Shown here one piece after another: positions 16,680 through 23,099 of a DNA stretch of 31,053 nucleotides. Both the position numbers and the translations under genes were made by a program. The stretch is from JAVBJN01 sp031546985. GTDB taxonomy: Bacteria > Bacteroidota > Bacteroidia > Chitinophagales > Chitinophagaceae. The stretch's first letter is position 1. Every line of letters begins with the position of its first letter. Below the pieces are notes generated by a model that saw only the letters and a list, made by a program, of their open reading frames with translations, searched no databases and was not told the origin of the DNA. The DNA lies in the NCBI GenBank assembly GCA_031546985.1, contig JAVBJN010000032.1, positions 1-31,053 of the forward strand. Direction: 5' to 3'.

Positions 16680-18710
16680 ATGCGGAAATATATGTTTTTG
16701 CTGGTACTCATGCTGGGTAGCATGCAGGCCGGCGCGCAGGACAATTTGGATAAAACGGAAGTCATACATAAGGCCGAACAACTCATGGAAGTCTCTGGCG
16801 CGGCAGAAAATGCATTGCAGAGCATAGAAGATACGCAATATGAACTGGCAGACTGGAGCAGCCGTAAAGTAGATCTGAACAGGGCCGATGACCAACGGTT
16901 AAGTGCTTTTCCTTTTCTGACGCCGTTGCAGGTAAGAAGCATTTTACAATACCGCAGGCAAATGGGCGATTTTTTGAGTGCCTTTGAATTGCAGAATGTA
17001 CCCGGGCTGGATTCTGAATCGGTAAGGCTATTGCTGCCATTGGTTAGTGTGGATGAAAACCGTTTGCTGCCTTTTCGTGAGCTGTTAAAGATTGGCGAAC
17101 ATCAATTTTGGGCGCGATACAGCCGGGTGTTGGAAACTGCAAAAGGATACCGACCGGGGAGCAGTGGTAAAGCTCCTTACTATACCGGGTCGGCCGATCA
17201 TGTGTTGGCACGCTATCGCTATACCGTTCCCGGGCAGTTTAGTGTAAGCCTTGTGGCAGAGAAGGATGCAGGCGAATCGTTTTTTAAAAGTACAAACCGC
17301 TATGGATTTGATTTTTATGGCGGGCATGTATGGCTCCAGAACCGCAAAACACTGAAGGGGCTGGCCGTTGGCGATTTTGGGTTGCAATTAGGCCAGGGAT
17401 TGATTTGCTGGCAGGCCTGGGCGCCACCCAAAGGAGCTGGCAGCGTAATGATTAACCGTTGTGCGCCAGCCATAAGAGGATATACCGGAGTAAACGAATT
17501 AAATTTTATGCGTGGCGCAGGTGTTACTTTGGGTCATAAGCAATGGGAATGGACCGGAGCGGTCTCTTATCGCCGATTGGATGCTTCTGACGATCCAGTA
17601 ACGGGTATGGGGCCGGTTTCGGTATCGGGTTATCATCGTTCGGTGAATGAACTGAGCCGGAAGCACCAGGTAGGTTTACAAACCTATGCCATGTCAGTAG
17701 CCTGGCGTAAAAACGGCAATAAGATCGGGTTAAATGCTTTGGCTAATTTCTTTGACACACCACCGGAAATACCCGCTTACCCTTACCAGTACTTTAGCCG
17801 TCCTGCCTGGCAGAGCTTGCATTACAGCCTGGATTATGCGCTATTTGCAGGCAATACCTACTGGTTTGGCGAGGTAGCCATGATGCAACCCACGGCGTTG
17901 GCTTTTACGCATAACCTGATGGTGCCTTTACATGCCCGTCTGGATATAGCTTTGCAATACCGCCGTTTTCCTAAAAACTATGTGGCTTTCTGGGCCAATC
18001 CTTTTGCAGAGCGGGCTGGAGGAAACAATGAAGAAGGGTTTTATGCAGGTATCCGTATAAAACCTATGCATAAACTAACCTGGGAGAGTTATTGGGATGT
18101 GTTTCGGTCGGGATGGCTGCAATACGGTGTGGATGGGCCAGGCAGGGGAAATGAATGGTTTACCCAATTGGCATATCGTATCAATAAAACGAATGCGGTT
18201 TCCTTTAGGTTGCAGATGCAACAAAAAGAACATAATGCAGTGGCTGAAGCACCTTTTTATGCATTACAAACCTACCAGCGATTTCGTGCAAGGGTGCATT
18301 ATGATTATGAATTGGCGCCAGGTATCACCGGAGCCGGAAGGGTAGATTATTGCAGGTACAGCGAAGCTGAGCAGCAACATGGTTTTCTTTTTTACCACCA
18401 GGTTACGACTGCCTTGCAAAGAGGTATGCAAGTACAACTGCGCGCCACCTGGTTTGATATGGACAGCTACGATGCCCGTATTTATGCTTATGAAAGCGAT
18501 GTGTTATATGGCGCTGCTGTTCCGTTTTTCTACAACCGGGGCTTTCGCTATTACTTTAACGGCAGTGTAAGGCTTACCCGCAATCTCCATTGTTGGCTCA
18601 AATGGGGGCAAACCTGGTATTTTAACCAGCCAGTAGTAGGATCGGGTTACGATGAGATTAACCGCAACCATAGGTCCGATTTCCGGTTGCAGGTTCAATA
18701 CCGGATATAA
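16680..18710 (+). CDS. Helix-hairpin-helix (ComEA-like) outer-membrane barrel protein
   Basis: Signal peptide 1-20 (ends AGAQ), then a ComEA-type helix-hairpin-helix region at about 64-123: VDLNRADDQRLSAFP, LTPLQVRSILQYR, NVPGLDSESVRLLLP. From about 130 to the end (676 aa) the sequence has the strand pattern of a large barrel, e.g. QLRATWFDMDSYDARIYAYE and repeated Y-x-F/W ends, finishing in FRLQVQYRI with an aromatic strand near the C-terminus. ATG 16680 is chosen because it starts a clean signal peptide; the frame runs further up to 16587 inside the previous gene. HhH domains usually bind double-stranded DNA, so a role in DNA binding or uptake at the outer membrane is possible but unproven. 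Confidence 0.72.
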   Translation: MRKYMFLLVLMLGSMQAGAQDNLDKTEVIHKAEQLMEVSGAAENALQSIEDTQYELADWSSRKVDLNRADDQRLSAFPFLTPLQVRSILQYRRQMGDFLSAFELQNVPGLDSESVRLLLPLVSVDENRLLPFRELLKIGEHQFWARYSRVLETAKGYRPGSSGKAPYYTGSADHVLARYRYTVPGQFSVSLVAEKDAGESFFKSTNRYGFDFYGGHVWLQNRKTLKGLAVGDFGLQLGQGLICWQAWAPPKGAGSVMINRCAPAIRGYTGVNELNFMRGAGVTLGHKQWEWTGAVSYRRLDASDDPVTGMGPVSVSGYHRSVNELSRKHQVGLQTYAMSVAWRKNGNKIGLNALANFFDTPPEIPAYPYQYFSRPAWQSLHYSLDYALFAGNTYWFGEVAMMQPTALAFTHNLMVPLHARLDIALQYRRFPKNYVAFWANPFAERAGGNNEEGFYAGIRIKPMHKLTWESYWDVFRSGWLQYGVDGPGRGNEWFTQLAYRINKTNAVSFRLQMQQKEHNAVAEAPFYALQTYQRFRARVHYDYELAPGITGAGRVDYCRYSEAEQQHGFLFYHQVTTALQRGMQVQLRATWFDMDSYDARIYAYESDVLYGAAVPFFYNRGFRYYFNGSVRLTRNLHCWLKWGQTWYFNQPVVGSGYDEINRNHRSDFRLQVQYRI

Positions 18711-18717
18711 GGTTTCA

Positions 18718-18786
18718 TTCCTGCCAAAGAATTCTATTTTAGCACTATGAGTAATCCGAAAAAGTATGCCGTAATCGTAGCCGGTG
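18718..18786 (+). repeat. Left direct repeat: duplicated ispD upstream and 5' end
   Basis: 69 bp that match 23028-23099 apart from one substitution and a 3-nt gap, both in the bases just before the start codon (TTTTAGCACTATG here, TTTTTGCAACACTATG in the intact copy). The first 40 coding bases are identical. The change destroys the -7 box (TATTTTAG against TATTTTTG). Confidence 0.95.
18747..18786 (+). pseudogene. ispD 5' fragment (13 codons)
   Basis: Encodes MSNPKKYAVIVAG, identical to the start of intact ispD at 23060, then leaves homology at GGTG. The frame runs on into foreign sequence and stops at 18821 (24 codons), so no cytidylyltransferase can be made. It lies in the place where ispD would be expected after the HhH-barrel gene. 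Confidence 0.93.
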
Positions 18787-18812
18787 AATGGGTTGTTCTA
18801 ACCAGAAAAATA
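18783..18812 (+). pseudogene. Diverged 3' end of a deoxynucleoside kinase gene
   Basis: 28 of 30 bases match 15707-15736, the end of the intact deoxynucleoside kinase and first bases after it. Read in the kinase frame it gives V-N-G-L-F-stop; both mismatches are silent (AAC/AAT for Asn, TGA/TAA for stop). The match begins with GGTG, shared by the ispD fragment, so the joint has a 4-bp microhomology. Similarity fades after 18812. Confidence 0.8.
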
Positions 18813-18844
18813 TTGATTTAAAAGGGATGCGGGACGTACCCTGC

Positions 18845-18882
18845 AAAAGCCGCCAGCTCAAACAGAGTTGGCGGCTTTTTTT
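18845..18882 (+). terminator. Strong terminator at the left end of the insertion
   Basis: AAAAGCCGCCAGCTC (18845-18859) pairs with GAGTTGGCGGCTTTT (18865-18879), one G-U pair, 5-nt loop, followed by more T. It lies in the same place relative to the kinase-like tail as the terminator of the intact kinase gene, but with a different stem sequence. Confidence 0.88.
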
Positions 18883-18947
18883 AAGAAAAGGGGATATTGT
18901 TATTATTAGGTAAGGGTAAATCCAAATTGAGAATTGCATTATCTCTC

Positions 18948-19424
18948 TTATCGACTCATAAATAGCATCTCAAATCTATTTACATCATTCAAATTTTTAA
19001 GCGAGCCTTGACTGATTACTTTGAAATTATTTATATCGTATATCGAATAAAATAAAGCAGATTTTATTCCCGATTCCATTGTACGGTATAAAGAAGAGTT
19101 TATCACAAACGAAATTTCAGTATCAATTTTCCCAAAGCTCTTCGAGATAAATTCTAAATATTCTTTCTGCCTCACTCCTGAAGGTGCTAATAATATGATG
19201 TCATTTTTCTTGGCATAATCTGATTTAAAAAAGGCTTTAAGTGTTGGGGTGAAACTTACATAACAGTTAACACAATCTGATGTTATAAAGCCAATTATAA
19301 CAACCTTGCTATTAGAACTATGATCTTTTTTCCAACCCTCAATATCTTTGTAGAATTGTTGTGCAAGGGAAGAAAATGATATTCCTAATAAGATAGCAAG
19401 CATTATCGCCTTAGTTGATTTCAT
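18948..19424 (-). CDS. Secreted thioredoxin-like protein
   Basis: 158 aa. Signal peptide 1-21 (ISFSSLAQ). A thioredoxin-like strand and active site follow: VVIIGFITSDCVNCYVSFTP with the CVNC pair at C51/C54, then LLAPSGVRQKEYLEF and the usual later strands. Expected in the periplasm as a disulfide reductase or a related redoxin. The CxxC spacing is classical but the dipeptide VN is unusual. It overlaps the upstream lipoprotein gene by 14 nt, so the two are translationally coupled. AT-rich, inside the insertion. No partner such as DsbD is visible. Confidence 0.72.
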   Translation of the reverse strand: MKSTKAIMLAILLGISFSSLAQQFYKDIEGWKKDHSSNSKVVIIGFITSDCVNCYVSFTPTLKAFFKSDYAKKNDIILLAPSGVRQKEYLEFISKSFGKIDTEISFVINSSLYRTMESGIKSALFYSIYDINNFKVISQGSLKNLNDVNRFEMLFMSR

Positions 19425-20571
19425 ATTCTTCGTATTTTACTTCTTCATTTTCTCCAAATACCATCAATATTTTTTTACCCTTTGGTATAATTGCATACAG
19501 ATATTTTAATTTGCTTATGTCTTTTACTCGATTTACTTGATTTGTTTTGAGATTGACTGTCGTTAAATAGAAAGCAGAATCAGCTTTGTTTTTTGATTTT
19601 AAATCTGTCATTATGAAGGCAATATTGTCATTATTGATAGCCATATCTAAGATTCTGCTCGTTGGATTATATGATGAAGGCAACGTGTAGAGCAGTTTAG
19701 ACTTGTCTAAGTCATATAAATTACGGTAATCAGTCATTAACAGAGATGAATTGTTAATGGAAAAAGATGCACTAAACCTTTGTGTATAGCCTTCTGCGGC
19801 AATATTATTTTTAGAATTGAATTGTATTTCGGATACACTCTTTTTCTTAAAAACACCTTTTTCATCTACATAAACACTATAAAGAGGTAACTCTGTTTTT
19901 TTGTCACTTTCTTTTACTACTTCAGGAATTAACATAGTATCACCTTTATAATATAAACCAAAAACAGCACCGAGTGCCCCTCCAGATTCCATTATCTCAT
20001 CTGTAGAAAAGAAACTGAGTTTTTGCATTTTCATAGATGAGTCCAATGTTAAAATATACATTGGTCTATGCAGCGCTGTCATGTTGTATCTGTTGGTTCC
20101 ACTTGTTTTAACAACTTGGTATGGACATGCAAAAGCACATAAAATTTGAGTTTGTTTTGTGTTTGGATCATAGCCGAAATTATAAATCAAACTCTTAGCC
20201 TCTTTTAGGATTTCATCAGCATTATTCATAGAGTCGACCCATTCAGGTTTCATTTTATCCTTCATGTTGGCATAAAAAATACTTTGCGCCTTTTTCCATA
20301 TTGAATCGGGAATACTATAGCTATCTACAATAGTCAATTTCTTGCTGCTGTCTTTTTGGGCAATGAGGAGCGACTCTTCTGCGCTTAAAAAAATGTATTT
20401 GTCATTACCCATACTAAAACCGGATCGGGTAATTTTTGGTTTTTTATATATAAATGTTCCTTCTGTAATTACTCCACTATCAGTTAGTTTTACTTCATTT
20501 GTCGGTTTTACTTCCTTACATGATAAAAGGGTAACAAAAAGTATAATTGTATAAGTTGCGCTTAGATTCAT
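19411..20571 (-). CDS. Lipoprotein of unknown function
   Basis: I do not recognise the family. From ATG 20571 the protein (386 aa) begins with a lipoprotein signal ending in FVTLLSC, and Cys is followed by KEVKP. The frame reaches up to 20628, but the extra residues would precede a clean signal, so the shorter start is preferred. The body is rich in beta strands and in repeated stretches of the kind x-I-L-x-L-D-x (YILTLDSSMK, YSVYVDEKG, LLMTDYRNLYDLDKSKL, FYLTTVNLKTN), which suggests a beta-propeller-like fold (inference). Forms a coupled pair with the thioredoxin-like gene. Confidence 0.65.
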   Translation of the reverse strand: MNLSATYTIILFVTLLSCKEVKPTNEVKLTDSGVITEGTFIYKKPKITRSGFSMGNDKYIFLSAEESLLIAQKDSSKKLTIVDSYSIPDSIWKKAQSIFYANMKDKMKPEWVDSMNNADEILKEAKSLIYNFGYDPNTKQTQILCAFACPYQVVKTSGTNRYNMTALHRPMYILTLDSSMKMQKLSFFSTDEIMESGGALGAVFGLYYKGDTMLIPEVVKESDKKTELPLYSVYVDEKGVFKKKSVSEIQFNSKNNIAAEGYTQRFSASFSINNSSLLMTDYRNLYDLDKSKLLYTLPSSYNPTSRILDMAINNDNIAFIMTDLKSKNKADSAFYLTTVNLKTNQVNRVKDISKLKYLYAIIPKGKKILMVFGENEEVKYEEYEIN

Positions 20572-20617
20572 TTGGTTAATCATAATAATGAAAGAAAAAT
20601 GAATTATTGGTAAAAGT

Positions 20618-20647
20618 GTAAAAGCCACTCGTGTGAGTGGCTTTTAC
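20618..20647 (-). terminator. Hairpin between the two lipoprotein genes
   Basis: Perfect 13-bp stem GTAAAAGCCACTC (20618-20630) / GAGTGGCTTTTAC (20635-20647) with loop GTGT. Read leftward the second arm is ...GGCTTTTAC followed by ACTTTTACC, a modest U-tract; probably ends the transcript of the gene at 20665. Confidence 0.7.
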
Positions 20648-20664
20648 AGTATCGTTTAAAACTG

Positions 20665-21195
20665 CTATAAATTAACTACTTTATAAACATTATCAGATGA
20701 TAATATTATCTTAGAATTTTCTCTATAGTCTGCGCTCTTCTCTTGTACAGTAATTACGGCAGTGCTAGGTATGTATTCATGAGCAAACTCCTCACCCTTT
20801 ATTGTTACGAAATTACCTGTGATGCGAGTAAAGAAACAAACCGCTGTGTTACCAATACAATAAAATGCATCGGGTCCATCAAGGTCATATTTAATACCAG
20901 GAATATAGTAGAGGTTGTAGTTTTTCAAAGTAATATTCTTTTCATCACCACCACCGAGGTATATATATCCTTCCGGATGAGGACAATGATTAGGATTTTC
21001 ATTGTTTAAATACTCGATCAGACCTAGTACATTGTCTGGATTGTTCAGCGCTTCAGTAAGATTTTTAGGTGATGAAATAACTTCGTGCGTTTGTGGGTTT
21101 GCATTTTCATTATTGCTTTTTTCCTTCTTGCAAGAAGTTAACGCCAATGTGGCTAAACAGCCAATAAGTCCAAATTTTAAAAAATACTTTCTCAT
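20665..21195 (-). CDS. Small lipoprotein of unknown function
   Basis: 176 aa from ATG 21195, chosen because it starts a clean lipoprotein signal (MRKYFLKFGLIGCLATLAL, lipobox LTSC); the frame extends 11 codons further up. The body has no recognised domain. Visible features: an Asn-rich linker after the lipidated Cys (NNENANPQTH), a C/H-rich stretch NHCPHPEGYIYLGGGDEKN, two later cysteines (YCIGNTAVCFF) and a C-terminal beta-rich region. Probably anchored in the outer membrane. It has its own inverted repeat upstream and its own terminator. Native to the AT-rich insertion. Confidence 0.65.
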   Translation of the reverse strand: MRKYFLKFGLIGCLATLALTSCKKEKSNNENANPQTHEVISSPKNLTEALNNPDNVLGLIEYLNNENPNHCPHPEGYIYLGGGDEKNITLKNYNLYYIPGIKYDLDGPDAFYCIGNTAVCFFTRITGNFVTIKGEEFAHEYIPSTAVITVQEKSADYRENSKIILSSDNVYKVVNL

Positions 21196-21240
21196 GTTAA
21201 ATTTGTTTTTGACACGAAAATATAACATGGTATTTATAAT

Positions 21241-21256
21241 AAGACAAAATTGTCTT
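21241..21256. promoter_or_regulatory. Operator-like inverted repeat AAGACAA-AA-TTGTCTT
   Basis: Seven-base arms with a 2-base spacer, 46 bp upstream of the small lipoprotein start. The size and spacing fit a dimeric repressor site. Read on the minus strand it includes TTTTG, about 20 nt before TATATTTT, a weak promoter-like pair, so it may overlap a -33 box. Confidence 0.4.
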
Positions 21257-21424
21257 AAATTTTATTTTTGATAATGTTAGTTGTATGATTTTTATTTTTC
21301 GTAATGTGTTTGATGTATCATGCGTAATTTAATTATTTCCTTAGTGCTAATTGATGGTTTAAATATTAATTAAAAATTACTGCATGGCAATAATTTGGAT
21401 TGTAAAGAAACAATCATACAGCGT

Positions 21425-21456
21425 GTTTAACAACTTAGTCGACTAAGTTGTTAAAC
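21425..21456. repeat. 32-bp perfect palindrome
   Basis: Arms GTTTAACAACTTAG and CTAAGTTGTTAAAC around the centre TCGA, with no mismatch. It lies 60 bp before the start of the JAB-Rpn chimera and is followed on the plus strand by TTTTT. It contains the 15-base motif also seen at 15796-15810. It could be a protein-binding site, a cruciform or a leader terminator. Confidence 0.92.
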
Positions 21457-21464
21457 TTTTTAAT

Positions 21465-21508
21465 CGGTTTAATTAATATTGCATTTTGCCAATAATCAAA
21501 TTAAACCG
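21465..21508 (+). promoter_or_regulatory. Nested inverted repeat in front of the JAB-Rpn gene
   Basis: Outer arms CGGTTTAATT (21465-21474) and AATTAAACCG (21499-21508), inner arms TATTG (21477-21481) and CAATA (21490-21494), loop of 8 nt. The structure ends 8 nt before the start codon, so in RNA it would fold over the ribosome entry region and in DNA it could be an operator. Confidence 0.6.
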
Positions 21509-21516
21509 CAACTCTT

Positions 21517-22182
21517 ATGCATGTACAACTTAATGATGAAGAAAGAATCAGAATTTTGAATTGTAATGATGTATTCAAAATTATGCACACGGTTTTAGAG
21601 CGAGAAAACAAAATTGAACGTCATAAAAGTCATCTTTGGGTTATAAGTCTCGAAGAAAACAATCGTGTTCTTAACATTGAACTTATTGCAATGGGGCAGA
21701 AGGTATTAGATGATCTAAAGCCTGCTGATATTTACAGCATATCTTTACAAAAGTTAGCTCGTAAAATAATAATCGTACAAAATCGAGCTGATGGCCATTT
21801 GTTACCTGACGAGAATGACGAAGATCAAACAGATCGACTTATCCAGGTTGGAGAATTAATAAGAGTGCCTATTTTTGATCACCTGATTATTAATGACAAA
21901 TCGCATTTTAGTTTTTCTGCAAATGGACTAATGGAGAAATTAGTTCGAAATAGCAAGTACCGACTTCCGTTTGAGGAAATGGAAAAATTAGAACAGGAAA
22001 TATTAGAATCAGGTCATACAGCAGGACTCGAAGAAGGTATTGCTCAAGGGCTCAAGGATGGTCAAAAGATGAAAGCAATTGCGATTGTCAAAGCAATGCT
22101 TAAGAACGGGATGGCAGTACCTGTTATAGCAAGTATTACTGGGCTTACCGAAACCGAAGTTAAATCTTTAAAAACTCAATAA
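21517..22182 (+). CDS. RadC-like JAB domain with lost metal ligands, fused to an Rpn-type tail
   Basis: 221 aa, two parts. Residues 10-145 follow the RadC/JAB fold (LWVISLEENNRVL, IELIAMGQ, IFDHLIINDKSHFSF) and align without gaps to the intact RadC at 30180. At the JAMM site RadC has H176, H178, S186, D189; here the same places are Q88, R90, D98, D101, so both zinc histidines are gone and only the Asp remains. There is no N-terminal HhH domain. Residues about 155-221 (ESGHTAGLEEGIAQGLKDGQ, then KAIAIVKAMLKNGM and ITGLTETEVKSL) resemble the C-terminal tail of Rpn/PD-(D/E)XK transposase-like nucleases. The tail lacks any nuclease core. Function unknown; a binding or scaffold role is likelier than catalysis. 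Confidence 0.75.
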   Translation: MHVQLNDEERIRILNCNDVFKIMHTVLERENKIERHKSHLWVISLEENNRVLNIELIAMGQKVLDDLKPADIYSISLQKLARKIIIVQNRADGHLLPDENDEDQTDRLIQVGELIRVPIFDHLIINDKSHFSFSANGLMEKLVRNSKYRLPFEEMEKLEQEILESGHTAGLEEGIAQGLKDGQKMKAIAIVKAMLKNGMAVPVIASITGLTETEVKSLKTQ

Positions 22183-22223
22183 ACTGACGAAGCCCTCACA
22201 AAAAGTGAGGGCTTCGTCAGTTT
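22181..22223. terminator. Strong terminator after the JAB-Rpn gene
   Basis: Perfect 19-bp stem: AAACTGACGAAGCCCTCAC (22181-22199) and its complement (22205-22223), loop AAAAA, then T. The stop codon of the chimera overlaps its first bases. The convergent small gene at 22243 may use it too. Confidence 0.92.
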
Positions 22224-22242
22224 TAGCCCTTTATATTCAGCT

Positions 22243-22443
22243 TTATAAGGGTAGTTTTGCGATAAATTCCTCATTTATGGTAGTAAAGTGAGCCTGAAGG
22301 CGCAATTTAAGCCCAATCACTACGGCTTTTAGAGGGAAAATTGTTGTTTTATAAGATAATTTACCCGCTTTAAATCTTAAATCGCTCACTATTAATGATA
22401 CATTGCTCGATAAGAATGCTATAATCTGCTCCTTATCTGCCAT
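22243..22443 (-). CDS. Small protein of unknown function (66 aa)
   Basis: Not recognised. MADKEQIIAFLSSNVSLIVSD opens a basic, strand-rich small protein (KLSYKTTIFPLKAVVIGLKL). It lies 23 nt downstream of the 181-codon frame on the same strand, and ends close to a strong terminator, which supports a two-gene unit. No signal peptide. Real coding status is likely but not certain because of its size. Confidence 0.5.
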   Translation of the reverse strand: MADKEQIIAFLSSNVSLIVSDLRFKAGKLSYKTTIFPLKAVVIGLKLRLQAHFTTINEEFIAKLPL

Positions 22444-22466
22444 AAATGTTTTAATTGCAGTAAGAT

Positions 22467-22952
22467 TTATACTTCATTAGGAGCATCATTAGGATTAACT
22501 ACTCGTTTGCGGCCCGGAAAGCGTGCTGCAAGGTCTTCATGAATGGGTTTGGCTGATGCTTCTCCTCTAGATGCCGCTAGTTTTACATTATTATAATACA
22601 TAAGACTTTCTGTATATGCCTCGCTTCCTGCTAGCATCAAGGTGTCATCAAGATCGCTGTGCAATTGGGCACAGCTGTCTAGTATTGGTCGCAATACTTC
22701 TACAACATAAAAATCCCGATTCAGTTCGCCCTGTGGTGTAAATGCAGGTACAAACTGAGGATTACTTTCGCTATACTCTGCTGCTTTGGCTACAAACGAA
22801 TATGATTTGTTGCTCATTTTGGGTAAATCATGGCGTTCTGTGACCGTGAGAGATTGCAAGTATGGCGCTAACATAGTCCTGATTTCGGACAATTTTTGTA
22901 AGATTTGACTTAACTCTTGACCGCTAGGCATTTTAGTGATTCGGTTGTTCAT
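22467..22952 (-). CDS. Conserved-looking helical protein of unknown function
   Basis: 161 aa from ATG 22952 (upstream frame to 23012 adds an AT-driven hydrophobic stretch; ATG 22931 is also possible). Nearly all helix: ELSQILQKLSEIRTMLAPYL, then LTVTERHDLPKMSNKSYSFV, NPQFVPAF, LDDTLMLAGSEAY, LMYYNNVKLAASRG, and a C-terminal basic part KPIHEDLAARFPGRKR. The layout (TxxERxxLPKMxxKSxxFVxKAxEY ... NPxFxPAF ... LDDTxMLAGSEAY) resembles a small cytoplasmic four-helix protein that I recall as common in Bacteroidota but without known function; this is from memory and unverified. Confidence 0.6.
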   Translation of the reverse strand: MNNRITKMPSGQELSQILQKLSEIRTMLAPYLQSLTVTERHDLPKMSNKSYSFVAKAAEYSESNPQFVPAFTPQGELNRDFYVVEVLRPILDSCAQLHSDLDDTLMLAGSEAYTESLMYYNNVKLAASRGEASAKPIHEDLAARFPGRKRVVNPNDAPNEV

Positions 22953-23027
22953 AGTGTTAAATGTTTGGGTGAACATTAAAATTAGTAAAATACTTAATAA
23001 GTATAGAGGCATATTTTCATTAAAATC

Positions 23028-23099
23028 TTCCTGCCAAAGAATTCTATTTTTGCAACACTATGAGTAATCCGAAAAAGTATGCCGTAATCGTAGCCGGTG
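23028..23099 (+). repeat. Right direct repeat: intact ispD upstream and 5' end
   Basis: 72-bp partner of the copy at 18718-18786. Homology to the left copy begins at TTCCTGCC and ends at GCCGGTG; outside these limits the two sides are unrelated. Confidence 0.95.
23045..23052 (+). promoter_or_regulatory. Probable ispD -7 box
   Basis: TATTTTTG, an exact TAnnTTTG match, 7 nt before the ispD start, so the mRNA would be leaderless or nearly so. No TTTG at the normal -33 spacing was found, and upstream bases belong to the insertion. Confidence 0.4.

Larger units (their letters stand above)
18787..23027. mobile_element. 4.24-kb AT-rich insertion between the two ispD 5' copies
   Basis: The block is plainly richer in A/T than the genes on both sides and carries six genes unlike the core neighbours: a thioredoxin-like protein, two lipoproteins, a JAB-Rpn chimera and two small unknown proteins. 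It is bounded by the 69/72-bp repeat of ispD. There is no integrase, transposase with intact catalytic motif, or terminal inverted repeat, so the mode of arrival is probably recombination rather than a self-moving element (inference). Confidence 0.7.

Noticed and set aside
18747..18821. 24-codon frame starting at the left ispD copy as a real small gene
   Set aside because: It is the ispD start read into unrelated sequence; its -7 box is damaged and the frame of the kinase tail is different.
21517..22182. Active Rpn-type nuclease
   Set aside because: Only the tail resembles that family; no PD-(D/E)XK core is present in the N-terminal part, which is JAB-like.
18787..23027. Insertion sequence or integrative element with its own integrase
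   Set aside because: No DDE, tyrosine or serine recombinase and no terminal inverted repeats; the flanking repeat is too long for a target-site duplication.
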